This document shows positions 10,526 through 21,900 of a stretch of DNA of 41,647 bases, one piece after another. Each line of letters begins with the position of its first letter. The first letter of the stretch is position 1. A model generated the notes under the pieces. It was not told the DNA's origin and did not search any database. It was given only the letters and a program-made list of their open reading frames with translations. The translations under genes and the position numbers were made by a program. Source of the stretch: Ectocarpus siliculosus (taxonomy: Eukaryota; Sar; Phaeophyceae; Ectocarpales; Ectocarpaceae); NCBI GenBank assembly GCA_000310025.1, contig FN649741.1, positions 7,751,922 through 7,793,568 of the forward strand. Direction: 5' to 3'.

Positions 10526-12412
10526 ATGTACCCACAGGTGTACACCCAAGCGTCTAGTGACAGGATGCTCAAACTAGAGGTCAACAAACAAAAGGTTGAG
10601 CTCGATGGCGGGGTGCAAGGTGAAACCGTGGTAGCTCGTCGTTCTGGAGAACTTCCTGCCAAAGCAGTCATGGTATGTAGGCTACCACAGCAGTTTCATA
10701 TTGCGTCCCTAGCACGAAAAATTAAAAACACCCAAAACAACACACACCACTACATAAATTGCAAATTAGAATTTTCTTGAGAAGGAAGACATTCGGGAAA
10801 ACAAATTAGAATACGTACGTGTACGATAAAGAAGAGGTTCGGAAGGGGGAAGTTGTGATGCGACCAAACCTCGTCGAACTAATAGTAACCAGGTCGTCCC
10901 GGTGCTATTCTGGCGTGATTACAAATTCTGCTCTTCATGTTGGATGCTCTCGAATGCGCGACATGGTCGCAACAGAGCCGACCACGCAATGCAGGCCTAC
11001 AGAGGGGCTCTGGGTGAGCTGCGCGAAGACATGCAGGCGTCTCCATTCGCCGCGTGGACTCTCGAGCAGTTACAGGTGCGGAGATCTCCCTCCCAATATT
11101 TCTCACAAACTTCAAATATGCGAAATATTGACAGCGTGCAGAACGCAGAACGTTGTGGAGTACTCTCTGATGGAAGTCGTATTTTGTCTTCACAAAGCAT
11201 CTTGGATGGATTCCCATGCGGGGTAGGGAATATACTGGGTCATATCATTTCAGCTGTGGACTTGTCGTACTCCACAAAGCGATCCAAAGTGCTTCCCACG
11301 GGATGATCATCCCGACGAGTTCCTGCCGTTACGAGTTCCAGGGATGATCTGCGTCTGACTGCTTGGCGGTAAAAGAAACGAAACTTGGACGGTCGTTTTC
11401 ATTCTTATCGGCAACACCGTTTCGCCATGATTGTGAGATTTGTGTGTCCTCATGTAAGTGGGCATTTAATTATACTACCCGCCCTAGAAGGTACGCCTTT
11501 CGTCGACTGTAACCTACGAGGTGAAGCACGTGTGGTGTTGTTGTTGTTTCTGGCACCGAAGGCACTGCGAGCTCGCTCGCACAACAGCCTCTTCCCCACC
11601 AAAGCTTGCATACATTGGCATGACTCGATCGATTTTTGTTGTCGATGTTGCTGACACACCAACTCCTTCAACACGACCTCATCGTCAGGAGTTTCTTGTT
11701 GATAACAACGTGGAGGTCCGCGGGTCATCTTTGCTAAACCGGCCCGCTTTTGTCGGGATACTGGAGAGGATGTTCAAGGGATGTACCGAGGCCCCCACAC
11801 CGCCACCGCTGCTAACGGAGGACTTCAAGAGAAGGAGAGAGGCGGCGGCACTGGTACGTGCATGCTTGCTGCCGAGGGCGCCGGAAGATAGATCTTGAGT
11901 CTATGGCATCTTTTGTCCTGCCTGCCATTGCCCTTGTATCTGTAGCTCAGTTTTAGTGCTTCCGTATTTAGCCGCGGCTCGAAGTGTTGGACACAACTGT
12001 GCTCAAGCATTCCCTGTTTGGTACTCCTGTAGATAGCTCTGAAAGCAACTCGCAAAACCGCACATGTCCCCTGCGTTGCTGATTCTGCACGATGTATCGG
12101 AGGCGCAACACTCCGACACAATCCTGCGAGCCGCGCTTTCGTAGACACACACCTTCGCAAGGCCCTCTGTTGCGGTAGGCAGCCACAACGCTGAAAGCGA
12201 AGGTATCGTCCGGGGGAGATACGAGAACTCCATTCGCACTCTGTTCCACCCGGAAATGACCGATGACATCAACAGATCGCTTGACAACTACTTGCTCTTG
12301 GTGGCGACACTTGTTGCCTCGCGTGCCTTTTCCCAATGATGGCATGCACGTGTAACAGATATTGCAGGAGGCGTGGTTCGTGAAGAAGAGTACCCAATGG
12401 ACGCAGGAGATG
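10526..12412 (+). CDS. Unrecognised gene, four putative exons (possible Ish1/SAP-like helical domain)
   Basis: Four exon-like blocks, all bounded by AG and GT and all phase 0, join in one frame: 10526-10672 (from an ATG; acceptor alternative 10538), 10995-11075, 11689-11853 and 12368-12412. Donors are GTATGT, GTGCGG, GTACGT and GTGAGC. The joined protein is about 110 residues and contains the motif WTLEQLQEFLVDNNVEV, then LLNRPAFVGILERMF, across exons 2-3. That pattern (W..e.L..fL..n, basic helix) recalls the short Ish1/SAP/LEM-type helix-extended-helix fold; this is inference from pattern only. No stop is assigned: read-through past 12412 stops after five codons, otherwise the next exon lies towards the sequence gap. 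It could even be the 5' part of the downstream TMEM63-like gene. Function unknown. Confidence 0.42.
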
Positions 12413-12641
12413 GTGAGCCATTCAAATTGAAACACGTGGTTGGTGGTTTGTGAGGATAAGCACCCAATGGGCGAAGTCACAAACGGTGAATACAGATCGC
12501 GCTCTGGTTAACAGGGTTGTCGGTCTATCTACAACCTCCTCTCCGCGAGATCTGTCCAGAGCATAATGCTGTGATCTCCACTGCCGCATCTGGTGTTCTC
12601 CTTCTCCCAATCTTGAAGTAGCCCCCCCCCCCCCCCCCCCC

Positions 12642-12725
12642 CTAGACCATACCTCGATATGAGGCGAGATTGGCTCAATGACTACACGCATGACGGAGTG
12701 TATTTAAAACACCGGGGGGGGGGGG
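12642..12725 (+). repeat. Dispersed short repeat flanked by poly-C and poly-G, copy 1
   Basis: About 78 bp of unique sequence starting TAGACCATACCTCGATATGA, with GGCTCAATGACTAC in the middle and ending in TTTAAAACACC plus a poly-G run that leads into the gap. The same sequence is present as the reverse complement at 16137-16222. It is preceded by a run of C. The poly-G side would be the tail if it is a retroelement end. Confidence 0.8.
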
Positions 12726-12825
12726 NNNNNNNNNNNNNNNNNNNNNNNNNNNNNNNNNNNNNNNNNNNNNNNNNNNNNNNNNNNNNNNNNNNNNNNNNNN
12801 NNNNNNNNNNNNNNNNNNNNNNNNN
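12726..12825. other. Assembly gap (100 N)
   Basis: Exactly 100 N, the usual placeholder for a gap of unknown size. It is bordered by poly-G on the left and C-rich sequence on the right, so sequencing probably failed in a long homopolymer. The gap may hide the end of the gene at 10526-12412 or the 5' exon of the gene at 12915-25644. Confidence 0.97.
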
Positions 12826-12914
12826 CCCCCCTCCTCCGATGAACACCAAAGGCTCTAAACCCAGTTCCAGACGGCCACGTCAAATCGAACCCCTTGCATT
12901 CCCCGAGGGGGGTC

Positions 12915-15900
12915 ATGAACGCGGCAGCTCGCGGTCGCATCTCCGAAGACACGCCGTGGGAGCCACCGTCCATGAAGGAGGCCAAGAATTTCGAGGACGA
13001 GCTGCACCTTAGGCACCCGGAGGGGGGAAAGTTCGACGCCCGGGAAGCTGCGATGGGGCGGTATTGCTTTCTTGGGGGTTGCGGGGAGCAGCTTGACCTC
13101 TGGGATGAGGTGAGAACGAGGGCTCCTTTGTGCCTCTCAGTGGTTGCCAACGAGCTGTTCTCCTTGGCGTTCATTCATCGTGACCTCTCGAAGTTGACTC
13201 TTGGTCGTGGTGTTGTGCTCTTTATGTCGACGCATGCATAGCCGGGTATCGGGCGCCAAGGACTTTGTACTCTGTGTGTCTTGACGCGGATTGCGGTATG
13301 TTGCTCTGGAGCTGATTTCCTTTCTCCTCTATGTACACTTATCGAGTGCAGGTTGGACAACAAACGGCTTACCCGTCGTAACGGCATCAGCAATGACGAA
13401 CGTGACAGTGGTGCATCACCCTCCGCTCCGTCGTTCTTTTCTTTCTACCTATCACTCTTTGCTTCCATTGTCCCGCGCATTTGAACCGTTCCTTGGCCTG
13501 CTCGACCGCTCTTGTCATGCCATGGCGTTCCGCTGCTTACCGCTGCCATTCTTTCGTATCCGAACACACGGCGCCCACATCCACCATCCGAACACCATTA
13601 ATCACCCTAGCCCCGCCCGATAACGCGCTATACCACTGCATCGTGAACGACAAAACCAGGGCAAGATAAGCCAGTTCGCGCCCTTCGGGGCGGGCGTGAC
13701 GTCATACTTCAAGTTGCTCAAGTTCTTCTCGTGGACGTTCCTGGTGGTGTCCTTGTGCGTCCTGCCGCACCTGTCCATCAACACTAGCGGAGACGCCATC
13801 ACGACCTTCACCACCAACACGGACAGGATGTCGCGGACGACGGTGGGAAACATCGGCGGGGGTTACAACTCTTCAAACATGGTGAGGTTGTCGCGCTTTG
13901 TAGCTGCTGTCGTTGTGTGATGTACTTGTGGTTCGTCGTTGATTGGTGCTGTAGCTCTTTTCGACAGCAAGGCGGTGTTGCCATTCGTCTCGGATCTAAC
14001 CCGGTCGTTTGGTACGGTTTGTTCGTTTCCATAATTTTCTTGTGCTGTCCGTTTTCTCTCCTTCCTTGTGGCTATTGTCTTCCGTGAGTACCTATCTTCG
14101 GTCGTTCGTGTATTCTCCGAGGGTTGTATACTGTTTTGCTCTGGTCATGTGTGGTGCATTGATCCTCTGGGTGCAATATGTTTTACCCCTTTGGATCAAG
14201 TGATCTATGAACCTCGCATGCCTGGCTGATAGGAGCAATGGCTGGTCAATCGTCGATGAGTCCGTGACCCAACTTGACTTGTGCAATGTTCTCAAAAACC
14301 CAAGAATGTCCTAAATGCCAAAGGCCGATATCGTAACTGTTCCCAGTCCTGAAGGGGTCACGCTGATGGCCGGAAACTACCCAGCCAGCCGCGCCGATGT
14401 AGCCCAACCTTCCCCTTTATCCTTGCCCTCCACGAAACACCTGGTCAAATCCACTGGTTCTTTCTCCGTCCCCTTACCAACACCGCGCCCAAACTACACA
14501 TACATGCGGTTCATTTTTTCCCGGGCGGTCTCATCACAGGCGGTGTTGCCGTTTTGCGACGTGGAGCAGTACAGCACATGCCTCATCGAGCTCGACACCC
14601 TGGGCTTGTACTACGGGTGCATCGACGCCCTCATCACCATGTTCTTCCTCGTGGGATATTTTTGGGTGAATTCTTTCATCAGGGATGAGTTCGAGTCGAT
14701 CAAGAGGACCACAGTCACAGCCGGAGGTAAAAGCACAGGAAGGAGTAGAAAAACAAAAATATAAACAAACGCGTTTGATTCTAAAGGTGTCGTGTAAGAC
14801 GCTTCGGTAGCCGGGCGTGAAGCACTGCTAATGGCCGGGGTCGAAAGGCAGCTGTGGTAAGTTCAAGGATTGGTCCGGTGGTTGCTTTACACGGGCGTCC
14901 CCCGTGCCGTTTCGGGGGATTCGGCGGTGAGTGCGTGTTTGCTTCTTCACGACCATTTTCGCCCATCGAGAACGAGTTCGACTGCTGTGCCAGCTACAGT
15001 AGTATGCCGAGGATCGGGTGTGATGGTGGGGATTCTCGTGGGTTGTAGCATACACAGGCGATATTTTTTGATACCTTTCACACTGGTCGGCGATGGTTGG
15101 CTTCGAATGAGGTTATCGAACAACGCAGTCGGCCGTCGCGGGAGAAGAACGACACGTCGAAATATTACAGTATCTCGGATGCCACAATGAAGAACAAGGC
15201 CATGCCAACAAGGGCTTGGAAAACAATGTAGCATCGCAATGCTCGTCGAGAAGAAGAAGCACCCGTTACAATTTTCCCCTTCTCCCACCCAGCACTCGTT
15301 GCCCCGGCGAACCTTGACGCTTGGCTCCTGTACTCCTTTTTTTGGCGGTGGCGGCAGACTTTACGGTCAAGGTAAGGGGTGTGCCCCCAGACATCACGGA
15401 GGAAGAGATCTCGGAGCACTTCAGCAACCTGCTTGACAGGAAAGTTGTTGAGGTGAGGAACGTTTACGATGTGTGTTGGTCGGCGAAGAGAACGTACGGT
15501 TTGTTCTAGGCGTGTTGACGGACGCCTTTGTAGCGATAACGTCTCCGTTCTTTCTATAGGAGGTAGCCTACTGTAGGGTGTGAGCACGAGTCGATCTTCG
15601 CGTCGCCGAACGGACGACTGAGTAACTGTAGCCGAGGCGAACGATGTTGGCGCGAGTATCCAGCCATCGTCTATCTGAACGTCTGATCGCTGGTAGCTAC
15701 AGAAAATAAATTTTTCCCAACGTTCAAGGACCACACTACGACTGTGTGCGTTTCAACCCAACCATTGTTGGTTCGAAGGTGGCCATTGCCCGGGACAACC
15801 GGAAAGGCATCGAGCTCTACTCTAAGTCCGGCAAGCTTTACCACGAGCGTGCCGCCACACGCGACTTGATCCGCTACATCAAGACCAAGGCCCAGTCACG

Positions 15901-18900
15901 CGAAGACCGGGCTCACAAGATGGAGGAAGCTCGGTCTGGTGAGTACCGCGGGTCCACGATGAGAGAAGAGCCACGATAGCTGACGTATATGACGGTGGTA
16001 GGTGATTGGTGCCGTGTGCTCGAGGAGGAGACTCAAGTCGTAGTGCAGAAGTGACGATCCCACACGCAACGCAAAACGAGCTACTGTATAATCCCAACGA
16101 ACGCCGGCTCTAGGGGAGAGACAGTGAAGTGGGTAGCCCCCCCCCCCCCCCCGTGTTTTAAAAACACTCCCTCATGCGCGTAGTCATTGAGCCAATCTCG
16201 CCTCATATCGAGGTATGGTCTATGTCGACGCGGTGGGCGATTGGGTGGACGGGCGTGCTGGGTTCGTTGATTCCCTGACTGATGATTGATGGATGGCACC
16301 AGACAGTTCTTTTTCAGCTGCCGCCACCAATAATTTGGCGAAGGAGGCTGTTGGTATCCGCCCTAGTCTGCTACGTGACTTGAGCTTGTGGCCAATTTGG
16401 TTGTACCTCAATGCGCTTTGCTTCGATCAAGTACCTCTGCCCCCACCGCGATATGGGTTCTTTTGTGTTAACATTCCCCTCTTTCCGCCTGATGCGTGGA
16501 TGCCCTGTGCGAGCGAAGACGGTGGCAGGAGGCCCAAGAATGCCCGGCCTGTGAGGAAAGAAGGGTGTATCGAGCGATTCTTCAGGGAACGCAAGGCGAG
16601 AAAACACACAAACACCTAGATCTACACCAAAGATTACTACGTGGTATATGGTATGGTACGCATGTGTTGGCGAACAAGAACCGAAAACGACGAAGAAAGC
16701 ACTTTCAAAGAAAATTTGCTTCCTTACTTCCTTGCTTACACAAGAGCTCACGAAATTCTAGCTGCAAAGGAAAAGCAGAAGGGTCTGCCAAGACCTTCCA
16801 GTGGATGCAAATGGCGAGGTTCAACACTACTGTAGAGCAATAAGGAAGAAAAACAAACATGTTAGATATGTACTTCACCAGAACATCATAGTGATACTTC
16901 CCCACATCAACAACATTGCCAGCGTTCGGACGCCTACGCTTTCCAGAAGGAACACGGCAAAGGCCAGCAAATCCGACCCATGGTCACTAGAAACTGTTCC
17001 TGTTACTGCAGATCCGCCAGCTTCAGGAGAAGCGATCTAAAGCTAGCCGGAAAATCATACACTTCGCGATGGAGGCCAAGATGGCCGTCATGATGACCAA
17101 CAAGGCAGTGGCTGCCTATGTGACCTTCGACGACGAGATGGCGGCTGTAGAAGCTAGGGTAAGAAACCAGACGTTCTTGCCGTTTTTTTTTTACAATTAT
17201 ATGTATATCCAGCCATGGCCTAGCTTAATACGCCCATGAGGTGGCTGGCGGTCCTAGAAGCTAGAAGGTAATACCTACTACATTTTGGTCGTGTCGGAAT
17301 GTTTTCGTTTGCGATATCTATCTGGTGGAGTTTGTTGCGATGTGAATGTCGCGTCTGAGTTAGGGGAATGAGTATTAAGGGAAGGAGGGCGAGAGGGACG
17401 GGAAATGAATGATGAGCAAGAACCCGCATCTCAAACCCGGTAGTATTGTATTGCTATTTTGATGGAAACTGGAAGGTTTCCTACAGTGGCAGCTGGATCA
17501 CGCGACTGTGCGCCAAAGAGAATATGAAGCTTAAGGGCAAGCGCATCAGCGTTGAGGAGGCGCCCGAGCCGTCGACGATCTTGTGGGAGAACTACGGCTA
17601 CCGGAGGTACGATGAGTCCCGGAAGCCAACTACTCGGTACCAATAGAGCAACACGTGCTAAACCACGAAGCTGCTGCTGCTGTCGAAGTAGTTCGACGGC
17701 AGATCATTGTGCGGTAGCGCCATATTTTCTTGTTTCCTTCGAATCGCTCGTCCTGGGTAAGGAGCACCTTTGTCCGGTCCACAAGAGCAGTCAGACCAGT
17801 TCTCTATTAATCGACGTAATCTAACGTGTTTCAAGCCTTTGAAGAGATGACCTTGAAAACTGTCGGCGGTTACTTCTCGAAGTCTGCTGGTCTAGCAAAC
17901 ATGCAGAAGGCTCAAATGTGGGGGGGGAGGGGGGGCATGTGGCGATGGCCTGAAACACGCGTCTCATCTCCCCAACGTCTGTCGACGACGACTTATTCCC
18001 TCTTTCAACGCATTTCCGTGCTTTTCTTGTGATGTTTGAGCGTTTTTCGTTTTTTCCCGGTCTTGGCGTGTATCCAAGGTTATGGTTCGTCAGATCGACA
18101 TGAACGTCTTTAACTGATCCATATCTTCGGGTACGATCTGCGGTTCACAAAAGCGTTCAAAGAGACTTCGTGGTGACGTTCCCCTCTTCGCATCGACCAA
18201 CCCCTGCTAATAGGCAACAAACGCATACACGATCGTCTAATTTCCGTTTCGGTTATCATGTCATTTGACGTTGATTGTTCCGAAGGTGCGAGCTGTGGAC
18301 GCGGCGCACGGCGACCTTGCTCATTGGGACGAGCTTTATCACCTTGTCCATCGGCATGTCTATCTATGCCCTCTACCAGAACCAGCAGGCCGAGAGCGAG
18401 GTACGACGAGTGTAGTGCTCCCCTCGTGAGCTGTTTGTACAGCACGTTTAGCTATCATCGTCTAAGGTGTTGTCCGCAACATGTACCATGCATGGTGGCC
18501 ATGAACAAAGCATTAAGTGATACTGAATCCCCCTTCCTCTTAACCTGAACCCCTACAGCGCATGGCATACCGCCTGTGAGTACCCTTAAGTGTGTCAAGG
18601 GCAGGGCGGCCCCTGGCGTTTGGTGTGGATGGTGCCTATCAGCTAGATTGCCGGCGTCGAACAGTTCATTGCGGGCCTCTGTGCTCACAACCAGGCCCCA
18701 ACTATGCCTGCTTTTCCTGCGAGCTACGCTGACAAGAACTTTGGCATACGGCTGGCAATGCCGAGTGGAAACCGAATACGAAAACGGTGTCAATACAGTA
18801 CCTGGGCCGGCCCAACGAGACACACGGTCCCGGAGCAAAACACTCGTTCATATATACTCCCCCAACGAATTCGAAAAATGTTGGGGTGTTTCCGAACACG

Positions 18901-21900
18901 ACCTCTCCCCGCCAACAAACGACGACTCACGTCTACAACTTGCGCTACCTCCTGCTGATAATACGTTACCTGGTGCACTGATGGCACAAGGGGGGCACCG
19001 CGGAGTGTCCCGAGGGTTGGGATGCACTGTCTAGGTGGGAACAGGAAGATGCTGTTGCGGAGGACGGGACTATCTTGCACTGCCTCTGCGACGGTGCTGA
19101 TGGTTCGGCATGGACGCTAAGCCCCAACGACGTCTGCTACGAGTACGCCTGGGTAAGTTTATTTCTCTCGTGCTCCTGCCGACTTTGTTGTTGTTATCGT
19201 GGGTTGTGATGGTGGTTGTTGCTGTTATCGTAGGTTGTGATGGTGGTTGTTGTTGTTATCGTAGGTTGTGATGGTGGTTGTTGCTGTTGTTGCCGGATGC
19301 TGATGGTGTTTTAGCAGTGGATTGCGGATATAAGGAAAGAGACACTGTTCTTAACGTTGGATGAATAGACTGGATCAGATGACCCGACAACTTCGGTCAT
19401 TTTTTGTCTTCCAGTTGGAGAAACACTCAACATCTCCCAGGTGCCGTGTTGCCGTATATAAATATAGCTGACAGACACTCCGCTTTAACTCCCTGCTTGT
19501 TGTTGTCGCTATTCACACACGCAACAAGGTCCCCCACCCCAACCTTGTTCCTTTCCTGGCACATTACCTCCCTTTCGATTTCGGTTGCGTTTGGTGTTCT
19601 GTGTTTGTAGGCGAAGGTCCAGGCAACCTGGCTTGTTCTGGGGACGTCGTTCATGGTCGCCTTCACCAACGCCGCGATCAACAAAATTACCAGGATGATG
19701 GGCGTCTTCGAGAAGCACCTGAGCGTGGACAAGCAAGAGGTACGCGCAGAAGAAGGAAAATAACATGAAATACTCCCCTTCCTACGTCCCTCACGATTAA
19801 GTTCGATCGGACTCCGAGGACCCTCGGCGTAAGCGTCATGTTGTCGTTTTCTTTATGCTGATGCTGCTGCTGCATGATGTTGGTGGTTTTGTCTTTGTGC
19901 GATTCGCACGACCCCGGCAATCAATCAACCGACGGCTGGTGCTACCTAAGACTTGTGAACCGCCAAAAACTACTTGGGAAACATATATGTTGCTTGATTC
20001 ACATTATTATTCTGCAACGTGCACATGAAAGGTTCGACACATGAATCAGCGGAGGTTTAGGGATAACAAAACCGGTGGGCTACTAATGACTGTCATGTTG
20101 CGTTGTGCATTCCCTTCGAAGGTGGCTGTCTACAGACGGCTGGTGCTGCTCAAATTTGTCAACATCGGCCTGACTGTCCTGGTCACCAACAGCCGCAGGG
20201 TTATCGATGTCTTAGGAGTTAGCCTCGACTACGAAGAAGATTTCACGTCCGAATGGTGAGCGAGCCAGGAAAAAGGAGGGTGTGTATAGGGGGGGGGTCG
20301 TATTTAAAGGAAGGGGCCAGGAGGGGGAGCGGGGGGTCAACACATGGTTGGGGGGAGTCGGTCGGTGTAGATGGATGGGGATGAACGATACATGCAGGGG
20401 TACAAAAAGGGGGGAAACAAGTCAAAAGGGGGGGGGTTGGCACTTTGTCCTTTACAACGAAGAGGGAGTACGTAGATCACCCGTTGGTCGCTACACTATG
20501 TCACCTCCACGCATGGACATGACTTTCTCAACGATTGCGTACGATAACGACAATGATAGACTCTTGCTTCAAGTAGTTCGCGCAACCGCCGGTTTGTGCT
20601 AGCCCTGAACTTTAGGGTTTAAAAACACAACAACAACAATATACGATTCCAACACCAGGTACCGCACCCTGGGAAGCAGCCTCGTGATGAACGTCCTCCT
20701 CAACGCGGTTACACCTCACCTGTACTGGTTGGTCCTGTGGGGCATCAAATCGTGGAAGTGGAAACACAACCGAGGCAGGGCTATCAGTCAGGAGGCCCTC
20801 AACAACCTCACCAAGGGTCTTCGCTGGGAGGTAGGCACCTGTTCTACCCTCACAGGGCGGTGCCGATTGAGGAGTGTGTAACGGTTAAGTACAGGTTTGG
20901 GTTCAATGAAATGCCTTGACGGTTTGGAGGTGTCGTGCTCATTCGTGAACTTTGAGGGCATCCCTGGTGACGTAGAGCTAGGGTTATGGGCTGGGCTTGA
21001 AGCGTGCCGTTTGGCGATGCTTGCAGAGAACGATGTGAATGCGACGTCCTCGAGCTATCGCATGGGTACATACGTCGGGAGTTGGAGCGTCGTATACGGG
21101 TTCTAGGGAATTAGCACACGTGGGAGGCTTACATGAGTGTCTTTTTGGGGTCGTGCGCGGATCTGTCACAGCGCCAACCCTCTTCATGTTATCGCGACGA
21201 AACCTCCACGTGGCGTCTTCGCGAGGGAAACCGAACACTCGTACTTTCACCTCCTCTAAAGACTGATCCTAACTACCTGCTCAGGCAGCCATTATTCCAA
21301 GTGTTGCTTACGAAGCGGTGGCCCGTTCTGAGTGTTCTATTTCAAGTATTCGTCTGTTTTTTTCTTTCGACAGGTCTCAGTGCGATACGCCGAGATCACC
21401 GTGATCTTCGCCGTGTGCCTGGCCTACTCTGCGGGCATCCCCATCCTGCTGCCCATCGGGACGCTTTCTTTCGTGCTCTTCTACTGGGTGGAGAAGGCGC
21501 TTTTCGTTAACTTCTACCTCACACCGCCACAGTACTCCGGCAAGCTTACTAATGAGGTTGTAAGGTGAGACAGCGGCCCGTCGAACCAATATTTGAACAT
21601 AACATTTCTACGTTTCTTTTGGGGGGCTTTCTGAATTTGTGTTGTACCTTTATCGGAGGAGGTTTGTTTGTCGATCTCTAGCGTTCTGGTGGCCGTGAAG
21701 ATTCAAGTGCCGCACTTCGTCGCGATAGTTCTCCCCTGCTACTAACATTTCTTTATCTTCCACCGACTTCACCCTCGCCCACTTCCTTTCCTACCTCTCC
21801 CTATAAAGGGGCATCAATGTATTGTTCCCTGGGGTAAACTCTCGAGGGAAACACAGGAAAACAACATCCAAACGGCTTCGTTTTAATCGATAAACCAATC

